Positions 9,450 to 20,453 of a stretch of DNA of 64,000 nt are shown in pieces. The stretch comes from Tritrichomonas musculus. Its lineage: Eukaryota > Parabasalia > Tritrichomonadida > Tritrichomonadidae. The first letter of the stretch is position 1. Every line of letters begins with the position of its first letter. Both the position numbers and the translations under genes were made by a program. The stretch is from contig JAPFFF010000058.1 in assembly GCA_039105265.1 (NCBI GenBank), positions 1 through 64,000 on the forward strand, in the 5' to 3' direction. The notes below the pieces were generated by a model. It was given only the letters and a program-made list of their open reading frames with translations. It was not told where the DNA came from and did not search any database.

Positions 9450-12400
9450 TTATTTAATGTATCTTTTGAGATCCGGATCTTCATAGTTAATTCCATTTAT
9501 TAGTTGGAATTTATTCTTTACTATTGTATCAACTATTTCTGTGAATGACGGCCTATCTTTTGGATCGAAAGACCAACACTTTGATATCAAGTCATTAGAA
9601 AACTTGTTGATTGATTTAGGAATTGGTGCCTTAATTCCTTGAGATACTTGAATCATGTTTATTTGTGGAACTTTTCCATCAGTTAAGATGAAATAGACAA
9701 GATTGCCAAATGAATAAACGTCAACTTTTTCATTGTAACTTTCTTTCTGAAGAAGAATTTCAGGCGCCATAAAGTTGATTGTTCCAACAAAGCTCATTTG
9801 AGACTGCATTTGTGATTGTGAATCCATCATTTTTGAAAATCCAAAATCACTAAGTTTTGCATTATTTTGATCATCGAGGAGAATGTTTTCAGGTTTTAAA
9901 TCACGATGAATGATGTTCATTGAATGAACTTTTTTCATTGCATCGCTTATTTGAAAGATGATTAAAACACGTTGAGTATTAGTTAACTTTTTAACATTTT
10001 TCTTTAGATTCGTTGGACAATATTCAAGAAGAATGGATGGCGGATGCTTTTCATTGCCATAAAAGAAGCCGAATGTTTTGACAATGTTCGGATGATTCAG
10101 CATGTTTAGCATCTCATATTCCATCATGAGTCTTTTCATTATTTCAAACATAGATGTTGATATATCATTGTCTGCTAGATTTTCTGGTTCAAACAAGAGT
10201 GATTTCAGAGCCACAAAATCACCTTTTGGAACTTTGAAAACTTCAGAAGTTGCACCTCTTCCAATTGTTTCAACTTTATACATATTATCAATGTCTTCAT
10301 CAGTAAGTATTTTTAATTCATTTTTATGAACTTTTGATTCAACTTTTTCAGGTTCTACTTTTGGAACTTTTTCAGATTCTACTTTTGGAACTTTTTCAGA
10401 TTCTTCTTCATTCCACTTTTTGATTAGTTTTGATTTATTTCCTGAAATTGTTGTTCTTAAAAGTTTACCTATTTGGGAATCATTTAATTTTTCATTTTCA
10501 GCAATACTAATGAAATATTGAAGAATATCTTGCTCAATTTTACTTTGATCATTTATTTCAATTGAAGGAAGATCGTCAATATCATCAAGATGATCTTTTT
10601 TATCTTCTTTTTCTGATTCATTTTTTAGTTCTAATATTTCATTAACACAATTTCCTTTCACAAAAGCAATGAGAGAAAGACGATAATCAACTTTAGCAAG
10701 CATTTTACCAACAAATTTATGATCGTAATATTGATTTTCATTAAGAATTTTTTCTGAATTTTCTTTATTTGAAATAGCAGTCAGAAGAACGATTCCGTTA
10801 TTTGTCGCTGTATCATTAGCACCTTCTAATTCGCGGGTATAAAGAATTGGCTCAAGAAGATCGATACGCTTTCTTTTCATTGTATGAAATATGAGATCAT
10901 CTAAAGATGCAGTTTCTTGGACTGATTTTAACAACTTCATAATGTAATCATCTGAAACTTTTAGATCAATTAAAGCACCAATAACACGACCTGCCATTTT
11001 TGTATTATAAGTTTGAATATAAATTTTAAGTTCATGAAAATAACCCATTTTATACAAATAATTTGTGAGTTCTTCAATGAATCCGAAACGATTACAAACT
11101 ATAATTAATGGAAATTTATCTTCAAAATCTTGATTAATCAAATAATCACGAACTTTTTCTGGTTGAAGATGATTAGATTCTGAACAAATTTTTATCATTT
11201 CTTGGAAGTCTCCAATTTTGGCAGTTTCTTTAAGACAACGAAAATGAATATCAGGATCATCACTGCTTTTAACAACCTCAGAAATAAATAAATAAATACT
11301 ATTATTATTTTTGGTTTCATTAAAAAGATTGATAACTTTATCAATTCCTAATTTTTGCCAATAAATTCCAGCAATTTTTGCAACCAATGGAGTATTATCA
11401 TTGTCTTTATTAATAAGAAGTTCACGAAGACATTCAAAGGACCATTCATCACTCAGATCATCAAAATATTTAATTAGAAAATCTTCCGGAATTGATTGTG
11501 TATTAACAATACATTTTTTAATGGATGAAAGATTGGTTAAATGATTAAGTGCATAGTGATAAAATCCTGCACGTTTGCATAAAATTGCAATTTTTTGATG
11601 ATCATAATGTGTAAAGAAGTTAAGAGAGAATAAATGATTAACTCGATTCGGAAGATATTTCAATGTAATTTCAAATAAAAGAGTTTGAAGCTCAGAATCT
11701 TCTTCACGATCTTCTTTCAAAACATTTAAAAGAAATGATGCAGCATTTTGATACATTTTTAATTGAATAAGTTTTTGAGCCAAAGATTTTGAATCAACAT
11801 TAAGATTTTCATTTTTTTCAATAAATGAAAGAATCTGTTCAGTCTTTTCTGGCCATTGAGAAGCAACAGTTGCTACTATATCAATCCAATCTGGCTTGTA
11901 ATCAACTTTTTTACAATAATCATCCAACTTATCAAACATTCCTAACATTATAAAAGATGCAACAATTTTTTGAGAAGAATTCGAGCCTAAATAAATTTCC
12001 AAAGAAATTCGTGAATCTTTTTGAAAAAGATCACCAAGTTCTTCTGTTAGTGTAATCTTTTCTTCAAGTATCCATTTTTCGACATCATTGATATCATTTT
12101 TTGAAATGGCAAGCTTGCAAAGTTCAAGTGATTCAATTTCATTTAATTTTGTTATATTAATAAGATTACTTAAATAATCAAAAAGAGTTTTTAATGGCCA
12201 AAACGGATTTATATGAATTTTTTTAATTTCTTCAAGTATTTCACGGCTACGAAGAAAGTTTTCTTCTGAATTTACAGCTAAATTTGCAGCATCATTAAAA
12301 TTGCCCATTTGAAGAAGATTACGAAATTGATTGATCAAATCATCACGAGTTTGAGGATTTCCACTCTTTGAAGTAATGAAACGAGAAATTGTAGAAGAAT

Positions 12401-13355
12401 CCAAACAATATTTATTCAATTTTCCATCAGTAGAAAGTACAATGATACCATCATCATGCGTAAGAGCTGCAGCTGAAATGTTAGACTTCGAAATTGTAGT
12501 GGAAATGAAAGCATAAAGGGTCTCAATTTCTACACAGTAAAGATGACCATAAGTTGTTAAAATGAAGGCTGTTTTGTAACGTGGCGAAATGATAATATGA
12601 AGAGGATTATCTTTTTTATCAGAAAGAGAAGGAAGATCAACGTATTTTTTGCCAAAATCACGAGCAAATTGAGAATTTCCAAGAGCAATTACATTTAGCC
12701 GCACCTGACAATCATTTTTTGTTGTAAATAGAAGAAGAGGATGATGATCTAAACAACTCGTAAATGATGCTGGAAAACCATCGATGATTTGTGAAATATT
12801 TCTTTCGTAAGAGAAAAGTTGAACTTTTCCAGCTGTGCTATTCTCAACACGAACAACAGCAGAAACAGCAAACCATTGTTTATCACATGAAACAGAACAA
12901 TTTAAAATGTTTCCCGTTGCAAATTCTGGGTTTAATACGAACATTTCTTTTGGATCTTTTTGTTTTATTTCCCAATGAAAAAATGATTTATTTGAAGCAA
13001 AGGCAATCGTGTCATCATCAATCCATTTTAAATAACGTACTGTTTGATCTTCTGGTAAATTAAAATTGCTAAGTCGTTGATGATTATCTAGATTAAAAAC
13101 TTGAATTATTGATGAATTACATAATGCAAAGATATTTTTAGAAGGATGCATAGCAAATCGATTTAGTTTTGCTTTGTGTTTTGTAACAGTATTGCCATCT
13201 TGAAGATTAACAAATGATAAATATGATTCTGAATCTTCTATAACGCAGAGGTATTTATCTAAAGAAAGAGTAGAAGCATATAAATTGGTATAATGAGGAT
13301 CAATTCCAATTTGTTGGAAGGTTAAAACTTCTTGGGTCGTAAGTGGGATATCCAT
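9450..13355 (-). CDS. Clathrin heavy chain N-terminal half fused to a TKL kinase
   Basis: One uninterrupted 1301-residue frame, ATG at 13355. Residues 1-330 match the clathrin heavy-chain terminal beta-propeller (QQIGIDPHYTNLYASTLSLD; KVQLFSYERNISQIIDGFPASF; TYGHLYCVEIET). Residues 330-905 match the linker and the first leg repeats (NKLNEIESLELCKLAI-type segment; MFDKLDDYCKKVDYKPDWI; LPLIIVCNRFGF; YYDHKFVGKMLAKVDYRLSL). By my memory of human clathrin the match stops in about the fourth of eight leg repeats. The proximal leg, light-chain site and trimerisation hub are absent. A charged linker with SEKVPKVE repeats (about 985-1010) leads to a kinase at about 1022-1290 with IGRGATSEV, VALK, HRDLKPENILL, DFGFSK, FMAPEIL and DVYSFG, so it is predicted active. 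Such a protein could read adaptor motifs through the propeller yet not build triskelia. That function is inference. Confidence 0.9.
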   Translation of the reverse strand: MDIPLTTQEVLTFQQIGIDPHYTNLYASTLSLDKYLCVIEDSESYLSFVNLQDGNTVTKHKAKLNRFAMHPSKNIFALCNSSIIQVFNLDNHQRLSNFNLPEDQTVRYLKWIDDDTIAFASNKSFFHWEIKQKDPKEMFVLNPEFATGNILNCSVSCDKQWFAVSAVVRVENSTAGKVQLFSYERNISQIIDGFPASFTSCLDHHPLLLFTTKNDCQVRLNVIALGNSQFARDFGKKYVDLPSLSDKKDNPLHIIISPRYKTAFILTTYGHLYCVEIETLYAFISTTISKSNISAAALTHDDGIIVLSTDGKLNKYCLDSSTISRFITSKSGNPQTRDDLINQFRNLLQMGNFNDAANLAVNSEENFLRSREILEEIKKIHINPFWPLKTLFDYLSNLINITKLNEIESLELCKLAISKNDINDVEKWILEEKITLTEELGDLFQKDSRISLEIYLGSNSSQKIVASFIMLGMFDKLDDYCKKVDYKPDWIDIVATVASQWPEKTEQILSFIEKNENLNVDSKSLAQKLIQLKMYQNAASFLLNVLKEDREEDSELQTLLFEITLKYLPNRVNHLFSLNFFTHYDHQKIAILCKRAGFYHYALNHLTNLSSIKKCIVNTQSIPEDFLIKYFDDLSDEWSFECLRELLINKDNDNTPLVAKIAGIYWQKLGIDKVINLFNETKNNNSIYLFISEVVKSSDDPDIHFRCLKETAKIGDFQEMIKICSESNHLQPEKVRDYLINQDFEDKFPLIIVCNRFGFIEELTNYLYKMGYFHELKIYIQTYNTKMAGRVIGALIDLKVSDDYIMKLLKSVQETASLDDLIFHTMKRKRIDLLEPILYTRELEGANDTATNNGIVLLTAISNKENSEKILNENQYYDHKFVGKMLAKVDYRLSLIAFVKGNCVNEILELKNESEKEDKKDHLDDIDDLPSIEINDQSKIEQDILQYFISIAENEKLNDSQIGKLLRTTISGNKSKLIKKWNEEESEKVPKVESEKVPKVEPEKVESKVHKNELKILTDEDIDNMYKVETIGRGATSEVFKVPKGDFVALKSLLFEPENLADNDISTSMFEIMKRLMMEYEMLNMLNHPNIVKTFGFFYGNEKHPPSILLEYCPTNLKKNVKKLTNTQRVLIIFQISDAMKKVHSMNIIHRDLKPENILLDDQNNAKLSDFGFSKMMDSQSQMQSQMSFVGTINFMAPEILLQKESYNEKVDVYSFGNLVYFILTDGKVPQINMIQVSQGIKAPIPKSINKFSNDLISKCWSFDPKDRPSFTEIVDTIVKNKFQLINGINYEDPDLKRYIK

Positions 13356-13689
13356 ATAAAAAAATAAAAAGCATATTAAATATCTTTTTATATAATGATT
13401 TATTACATCTATCTTTATTTTTATTTTTATTAATTATTACTTATAAACAGAAAAATATTAAATATGTACTAAAAAATTATAAAATAATGGAGATAAACAT
13501 TTAAAATTTGAAGAAACATTTTATCCTTCAAAATATTGAACTTTTTTATAAAGCATTCAAAATTAAATTTATATGGACATTTTTCCCTTCAAATATTTCC
13601 TGATTTTCAATAGAAAATTATAACCATAATTATGTTAAAATTATATACGTTAATTAAAAATCGTTAAAATCTTGCAAAACTAACAAGTT
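13356..13689. other. Divergent promoter region
   Basis: Separates the leftward clathrin-kinase gene from the rightward coiled-coil gene. A leftward TCATTATA initiator-like motif lies near 13393-13398, about 40 bases before the ATG at 13355. Otherwise plain AT-rich sequence. Confidence 0.35.
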
Positions 13690-16600
13690 ATGCTTAATTC
13701 GGAGTTTCCAATATCCTATGACAATATTTGTATGAACGTACGTCATACCCTTTTAGATTACGAGAATTATGAAGCAAATATTCCGCGTAAAGAAATAGAA
13801 CAATCATTAAATAAAATGTATTCGAAGCAAGATAAAATTAGAGAAAAACTTGATATTGCCGAATCAAATTCTATGGGAATTGTTGGTGAATGGGAGTCAT
13901 TTAATCAATGGTTTTCTGTACTTAAAGAATCAAATGAGGAAATGGAACATAAAGAAAAAGATGATGAAACAGAACTAGGAAGGTTACGCTTAGCCTTTTC
14001 TTCAAACGCCAATCAATTAAAATCTTTAGAAGGTGATATTTTATGTTGTTGTCGTAAACTTCCAGATACAAAAGAATCTCCTCAAGTTATTAGATTGAAA
14101 TGCGTTTACTCAAAAGCCAAAGAATATTTTACAGAGCGATCACAAATCCTTTCAGAAATTGATGAAGAAATGAAAATCGCAGAAGAAAAGTTTGAAGATG
14201 CTTCAAAAGAAAATAGTACATTAACAGAACAAAATAGTCAATTTGAAAAGCAATTAGCTCTTTTTAGCAATTCAGAGTCTTTCAAACTTGTTCAAGACGC
14301 CAGAAAGCATATATTAATCAAGAAAGAGTGGAGTGAAAAGAAATCAAAATTGATGAGCGATATACAAAATTCAACCAAAGAACTCGAAAATTACCTTGGA
14401 AATAAAGACCAATCGTTACGAAACTTAGTTTTAGAAGGTAATAAACAAGACCAAGAAGCTTCCAAGCTCCAATCCAAATATAATGAAATGATACAAGATA
14501 TTATTAATGAAGATAACATATCAAATACAAATCGAGCAACAGTAATGAAGCAGCTTCATATAGAACTCGATAGACTCAAGCAAAACCAACTCCGAAAAGA
14601 ATCTAATATCACTCGAAACGAAGTTCGTACTTTAAAAAACAAAGGTGACCGACTAGTTTCAAAGATGAAGATGGAAGTATCAAATTCTTCCCGCACATTT
14701 AGCCAAGCTCTTTCTAAATTGACCGAACCGAAGCCAATTACAGAAAAAACCGCCAATTTTTCAAGATTCAGGAATGTCAAAGGCAAGAGAAAGAAAAAAT
14801 CGCCAAAGAAAAAAGATTCACTAGCACCAAAAGAGCCACCACCGCGCGTTTACTCACTACATGAACTTGCAATGATGAAACTGCAAGAAGATAAAGAGAA
14901 ATACGCCTTGTTTTTGAAGTCCAAATTCGAGCCCGAAATCAACGAGCTTCGAGGTTTTTTGGAGCGAAAAATTAACATTCATGACGAGTTGCTGCAGCAA
15001 GAATTGTCAGAAATTTTGGCAGCAGATAAAAGACAGAGAGACATTTTAATGGCAAACAAAATTAGGATACAACAAAGAATCTCAGAGAAAGAAATCGAGA
15101 TTTCATCTTTGAATACTGAACTGGCCACTTTTGAAGACATGGTCCATGACTATCAGCAAAATTGCGTCTCTTTGGAGAAGAAGAACGAAGAACTGAAGAA
15201 GAAATCACTTGAAATAATTGATCCTTCAAAGTTCATTGAGTTAAGAAAGAACATTGAATCGCTCGATTCATTCATCGAGCACACAAAAGATTACATAAAC
15301 TTTTTGAATGCTAAAATGGAAGATAGAATTGAAAATAGTAATCAAACTAAATGCGGAGTCAAGTACACTGATAATATCAGTTATGCTAAAAATCTTACAA
15401 GATCGAAGTCAATGAATGACATTCTACATGCCGATCAAAAAGCCTTCAAAAAGCCGAAAGTTGAAACTAAGAGACCTAGAGTTGATTCAGCATTGTTACT
15501 TGCATCTCTTTCTAAATATGAAAGCAAGCCAGCAAAAATTTCAACAGAGCCAAAAGCACCAGTAAAATCAGAACAAACTCACTCAATTCAATCGTCAACT
15601 ACTGAAAAAGTGGAATCGATTGAAAAAGTGGAAATAACATTGCGATCAATAAATAGTAACGTGTTCGTTAATAATAGTCGTGATGATTTTGTTGTAGCCT
15701 CAACAATCAATACCAAAAAAGACGATAGGATTACAAATGTAATCAACAACAACGATAGAGTTGTAATTGAAACAAAAATTGAGCAAAAAGAAACAGAGAA
15801 ACAAGTCTGTTTAGTTGCTGAAAATGCTGCTGCTTCGGTTGGTGACAAAGAAGAAATTGATAAGAAGGTAGAATCTTCTTTTGCTCCAAAGGAACCAAGT
15901 AAAAGTGATAAAGAAGAAGAAAATTTATCAACTCATCATTTCACCAGATTCGCTGCCATTGAATCATCAACTGTCAATGAGCTGCACTCACATGAGATCA
16001 TCGCCAAGAAGGCGCCATCAGCGCAGCCTCGAGAAAAAGAAAAGGAAGAAGCAATTCAGCCTCCTCCGGAGCAAATTATTGCTGTTAACAACAAAGGAGG
16101 AGGAGAAGAAGAAGAAGCTGATCTTATAGTTCCCGAGTCAATCACGAAAGTCCAAACAGAAGAGCCGCAATTGAATGTTACACAGCCACCAAGTTGCCAA
16201 GCATCAACTTCCAAGCCGCAATCACAGCTTCAGATGCCAATTCAGCCTCCTCTTGAGCAAGCAGACTTCATTCGAAAGGCGCCAACATTAGGGACAGATA
16301 TGCGAGCCTTCACGATTGAAGCACGAGTCTCTCCGCCAACATCGCAGACAGGCAGACGTGTTCCAACTCAGCAGACGCAGATACCGAATAATTTCCTGTT
16401 GAATGCATTTTCACGAGGCATTGAAATTGAGCATGAAATGAATGTTTATCAAAAGATGATCGATCAAAGCACGGACACGTACAAAATGGTTGGCGAATCT
16501 GAGAAACTTCAATTGCATGAACGGAAGCCTAGAAAAATGACAAAGAAAACAAAACAACAGAAAAATGCTGATCCTCTTGTTCTCTTTTCAGTGACACCTT

Positions 16601-16977
16601 TGAATCAATCATCAAATTTGAAGACGAGCATGAATGTGAATTCTGCACAAATAAACAAATTTGATGGTCAAGTTGTTTCTGTTGGAAATTTGACAGCCAG
16701 AAGGAAAAGAGGAGTTTCTGCGACACCTTTGAATAATGTTCCTCTAAGAAAAGAAAACAGATTCATGATTTATGCAGCTGGTGAACAGCAAAGTAAGAAG
16801 CCAATTGTTTTTGGTGCAAGGAGAAGGGCAATGATCGAATCAGATAACAATGAAAACGTTTATTCCAACTGTATAAACAAGGTGTCGATAAGAAAACAAA
16901 AGATAAATAATAAAGTTAATATAACAGCACAGAGAAGAAGAAATAGTACAATTAATAGAGGAATTAAAACCAAATAA
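13690..16977 (+). CDS. Long coiled-coil protein, 1095 residues
   Basis: An intact gene of unknown family. Residues 1-340 are heptad-rich coiled coil (KQDKIREKLDIAES; EEMKIAEEKFEDASKEN; ENYLGNKDQSLRN). A strongly basic patch follows at about 362-378 (KGKRKKKSPKKKD), then a second coiled coil at about 395-550. The second half is low in complexity: Lys/Glu/Val-rich around 630-760 and Pro/Gln-rich around 790-900. A basic tail contains several RRKR-type clusters and a recurrent VTPLN / ATPLN motif (about 958 and 1013). No membrane segment. Such architecture is common in cytoskeletal or centrosomal proteins, and trichomonads have elaborate cytoskeletons, but no specific homology is visible. The role is open. 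Confidence 0.8.
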   Translation: MLNSEFPISYDNICMNVRHTLLDYENYEANIPRKEIEQSLNKMYSKQDKIREKLDIAESNSMGIVGEWESFNQWFSVLKESNEEMEHKEKDDETELGRLRLAFSSNANQLKSLEGDILCCCRKLPDTKESPQVIRLKCVYSKAKEYFTERSQILSEIDEEMKIAEEKFEDASKENSTLTEQNSQFEKQLALFSNSESFKLVQDARKHILIKKEWSEKKSKLMSDIQNSTKELENYLGNKDQSLRNLVLEGNKQDQEASKLQSKYNEMIQDIINEDNISNTNRATVMKQLHIELDRLKQNQLRKESNITRNEVRTLKNKGDRLVSKMKMEVSNSSRTFSQALSKLTEPKPITEKTANFSRFRNVKGKRKKKSPKKKDSLAPKEPPPRVYSLHELAMMKLQEDKEKYALFLKSKFEPEINELRGFLERKINIHDELLQQELSEILAADKRQRDILMANKIRIQQRISEKEIEISSLNTELATFEDMVHDYQQNCVSLEKKNEELKKKSLEIIDPSKFIELRKNIESLDSFIEHTKDYINFLNAKMEDRIENSNQTKCGVKYTDNISYAKNLTRSKSMNDILHADQKAFKKPKVETKRPRVDSALLLASLSKYESKPAKISTEPKAPVKSEQTHSIQSSTTEKVESIEKVEITLRSINSNVFVNNSRDDFVVASTINTKKDDRITNVINNNDRVVIETKIEQKETEKQVCLVAENAAASVGDKEEIDKKVESSFAPKEPSKSDKEEENLSTHHFTRFAAIESSTVNELHSHEIIAKKAPSAQPREKEKEEAIQPPPEQIIAVNNKGGGEEEEADLIVPESITKVQTEEPQLNVTQPPSCQASTSKPQSQLQMPIQPPLEQADFIRKAPTLGTDMRAFTIEARVSPPTSQTGRRVPTQQTQIPNNFLLNAFSRGIEIEHEMNVYQKMIDQSTDTYKMVGESEKLQLHERKPRKMTKKTKQQKNADPLVLFSVTPLNQSSNLKTSMNVNSAQINKFDGQVVSVGNLTARRKRGVSATPLNNVPLRKENRFMIYAAGEQQSKKPIVFGARRRAMIESDNNENVYSNCINKVSIRKQKINNKVNITAQRRRNSTINRGIKTK

Positions 16978-17019
16978 TAACTACTGCAAAATGTTAGTAA
17001 ATAAAATAGATTGTTAATT

Positions 17020-17668
17020 TTTATTATTGGTTTTTTATGTCATTGTATCAGGAAGTATTTCATCCTTAACTTTTGCTTATCTTTTTTATCCATTTGCCTT
17101 CTTCGTCATTCAAAAAATCCAACTCAAAAAAACTTATCAAATACTTTTTATGCAACAATTGGCATTTGCTACTTATTATACTCCTTAATGGGAACATTTA
17201 GTTACCTGTCTTTTTTTTGATGAAAACGCAGGAGGCATCATTCTAGAATATTATCCAGATAAAACAACTTCTGATCTGTTGATATTTGGTCATATAGTAA
17301 CATTTATTTATATTAGCTTGACAATACCTATTGTTCTCAATTCTGCACGATATATACTTTTAAATACACTGTATAAAGAAGATCAGTTTCCAAAAGATGT
17401 CTGGGGCCCTGTTGGCATTACAACTGCATTAATATCACTTGTATTTGCAAATGTCAATGAAGCGATTTCAGATTATCTTAATTACAGATTAAATGATATT
17501 GCAAATCCATTGATGAAATATTGTGTTGATAATAATATGCAATATTTTGATACAAGTAGTTATGTACAAGAAGCCTCTGATGCTGGAGTCATTATTTACC
17601 AAAGATCAATTAATTATGTTCGATTTAGAAATATATCGTTTATGAATACTAATAGTATTATATTTTAA
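17020..17668 (+). pseudogene. Relic of an SLC38/AVT-type amino acid transporter
   Basis: Membrane-rich plus-strand reading resembles the middle of amino acid/auxin permease (AAAP) transporters. One frame gives YPFAFFVIQKIQ, the next FYATIGICYLLYSLMGTFSYLSFF, and then DENAGGIILEYY, HIVTFIYISLTIPIVL and NSARYIL. The order matches SLC38 transporters, where a GYLTF-type helix precedes an acidic loop and a TVPVV helix. There is a frameshift at the T run near 17212-17219 and another upstream near 17090-17110. The N-terminal helices and the last helices are missing. A host pseudogene; the live protein would import or export neutral amino acids. Confidence 0.7.
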
Positions 17669-17689
17669 TACATATTCAGATTTTTTATA

Positions 17690-20280
17690 CTTTTCATCTG
17701 AAACATCCGCATGTTTCGACTTGTCAAAGAGAATGGTCAAGCCCTCAGATGTCAATCTACTGTTTTATTTGTGGAAACACTCCATCGTCATGTATATGTC
17801 TCCAATGCTTCCTCAAAGGCGATCACAAAGGCCATGAATACACCATTTCTGCCGACTCAATAGGAAACTGCGACTGTGGTGATCTCTCCATGTGGAAAAG
17901 ATCAGGTTTCTGCAGTGTTCATCAAAACGTTGAAAATGAGGCCCACCCCGAAAGCTATCTGACACCTGAACTCAGGGCAATTTTAACTGATGTCATATTC
18001 AAAGCTGCATTTATGTCTCTCCAAACGCTAAACACTGATAAAGAAGCAAAATATGAAGCAGTTTTACAATTTGGAGACGGTTTTCGACGATTAGTGACGG
18101 TTGCTTTCACAGAAAAAGTTGGAGTAAATACCATTTTCAGTTCCATTTTCGATGGCAGTGCGAAATTCAACCAACAACTTGAGCAGCTGTGTTGATGTCT
18201 TGTTTCCGATGATGTTTTCAGCTGTGCCGACCGTTTACGAGCTCATTCTCGACCGGATCTTGCCTGGATCCATGAACTTTGAGACTGGTAAGACAAACTA
18301 TAGTGCTTGGTATTTGTTCTGGTTCCATTTGTTCATGAAGAAGCCTCTTGAATACAGTATAACAGAGTGCAATTGGGATTGGGTTTCTTTCTCGCTCAAG
18401 TTCAGCGCGTTGATGAAGAAGTGCTTTGAATTCATTGGAAAAGTTCCAAGTAGTTACGAGCAACCTGTGACTCTCAATGAAATAATTTCAAATATCCCAT
18501 TGGCCAATGATGCGCAAACATCCGAACAGATTCAGCTTCTTTTTGATGAACTGTTCACAAAAGTTCTGAATTCTGGTTCAAATGAAGGCAAGAATGATAA
18601 CATTGTCGTCACATCCTTTTCTGATTCTTTCAAAGAAGACTATTATAGAACCATATACATGTTCAAAGTTAATTATTATGTTTTGATGAACTGCTTCAAG
18701 CACAAAAAAGATTTTAAACTTGATAAACTTTTTGAAGAGCTTGATAAATTGACTGACGTTTCTCCCATCTTTAATGAAAAAGATGTATTTATTTCAAAGT
18801 TCATTAAATGATCTGATGATCAATCAATTGATGTGAGTGATTACTACTTTAAATCATTCCATAATGGAGGTTCATTATTTTACTGTTTCCCATTGTTTGA
18901 ATCACTTTTGTTCATTTTCAAAACTGACAATATGAACAGAGTCAAGGTCGCAAGAATCCTTTCAATGTGAAAGTATCAAAGCCTGAGAGTCAGATTGGGA
19001 ATCGTTGCCTTAAAGAACATTCTCAGCTTTGTTTTCCTTCCCCAGTCTCTTCTCGATTCTTTACATTGCAATTCTTATTGCTCATTTAACTTCATCGAAG
19101 AGCAGGTCATTCTGGCTTTAAAAAACGGAATTTCAAAACTTGACGAATTGAGTAAATCATTCGATAAATGCTTGGACACGAAGTACATGCAGATATTCAA
19201 TGAGATCATTATAAAAGTTGCCACTACTAACCGTAATTCAGAGAATAACGATAACAACGATACGAAGGAGTCATCTTTCTTTTTGAAGAAAGACGTGAAG
19301 TGACACTCAATATAGCGACGGCTCCAGATGAAATCAAGACATACAATCACAACGAATATTTCTTACTTGATAACAACTCAGCTGTCCTTGTTAACGGCCT
19401 CTCAACAACAATTGTGCTCTTCCCGTTGAAGCTTCTTTTGTCTTCCGAATCAGTCTCAATTTCGAGTGCCCAAATAACGCCTGAAATTGGCTTCAAAAAC
19501 GTCGTTTTAGGTCCAGACTACAAACCGCAACCGCCATCAGAAGATGAATTTATTGACCTTCTGAATTACATCACAAAAGATCCGACTGGGATTGCGGAGA
19601 AGTCAATCATTGATGCCGGCGGCAACATGCTCAAATATGGTCATGAAGAGGTCAAAAGTAATCGGTTTGAAGTAACCGCCGGTAACCGTTATTCATTAAA
19701 TAACGCATTCAAATACAACTTGATACAAAATCCAGTCAGCGAAGTTTTGGCTGACATTCGGCGGAACTGCCGTCTCGGGCCTCAAGTATCACATTCTGTC
19801 ATGCAACCTCAGAGGTGGTGAAATGAAGACGTTAAATATTGGCACGACTAACGATGGGGAAAAGGGCATTGCTTACGATAGCGCGTGCTTAGGCCTGTCG
19901 CTCGATAAAATCAGCCCATCTGCAAAATACGTCGGTTTCTTCGCCACTTCGGCGGCGGTTTCTGGCGTCAGACTAAGAAAGGGAGGCGACTTTGTAGTTT
20001 GCCTCACGTGGGAGAAGGAGGCAACGTGCAGAGTCGTCGATAACGGAACAAGAAAGGAGTTGATGTGCTTGAAGATCGGTCAGCAGCAGAGTCCTGCAGG
20101 TGTGCTTCTGTTGATGATCGTTCGAGATCAAAATAAAGATCAATGGGAAATTTTGCCTTGCTCATAATTCTTCAAGCCACTCATGCCATATGGAAAGCCA
20201 GCAATCGGAGAGAAAGATTGTATTGAATTTTTCTCAAAGTTTATTGCCAATCGTGAAGTGAACAAAATGTTTAATGTAAA
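17690..20280 (+). pseudogene. Relic of a UBR-box (N-recognin) E3 ubiquitin ligase
   Basis: Starts with a clear UBR zinc box at 17749-17930 (YCFICGNTPSSCICLQCF, GDHKGHEY, NCDCGDLSMWKRSGFCSVH), the fold that binds destabilising N-terminal residues. Related sequence continues in changing frames: to 18195, 18152-18811, about 18815-18990, 18995-19303, 19300-19821 and 19740-20165, ending in LMPYGKPAIGEKDCIEFF near 20240. About five or six frame changes or stops break it. The total length is shorter than usual for UBR1/UBR2 proteins, and no RING-type Cys/His cluster is evident in the remaining part. Base composition is GC-richer than the surroundings in 19300-20170, as for an old conserved coding gene. 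A recently decayed host gene is the likeliest reading; sequencing errors could mimic part of it. Confidence 0.75.
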
Positions 20281-20453
20281 ATAAAACATTTATTTTATAT
20301 ATAATTTTTATTTTATTTTCTTATAATATCTATGAATATATATTTCGGTTATCAAGTATGAAATGTGATACAAAAAAAAATATGCTTTTGATATCGAATC
20401 TTGATTAATCGAAATTAATACCTGAAAAAACCATTAAAAATAGTATTTTAATA

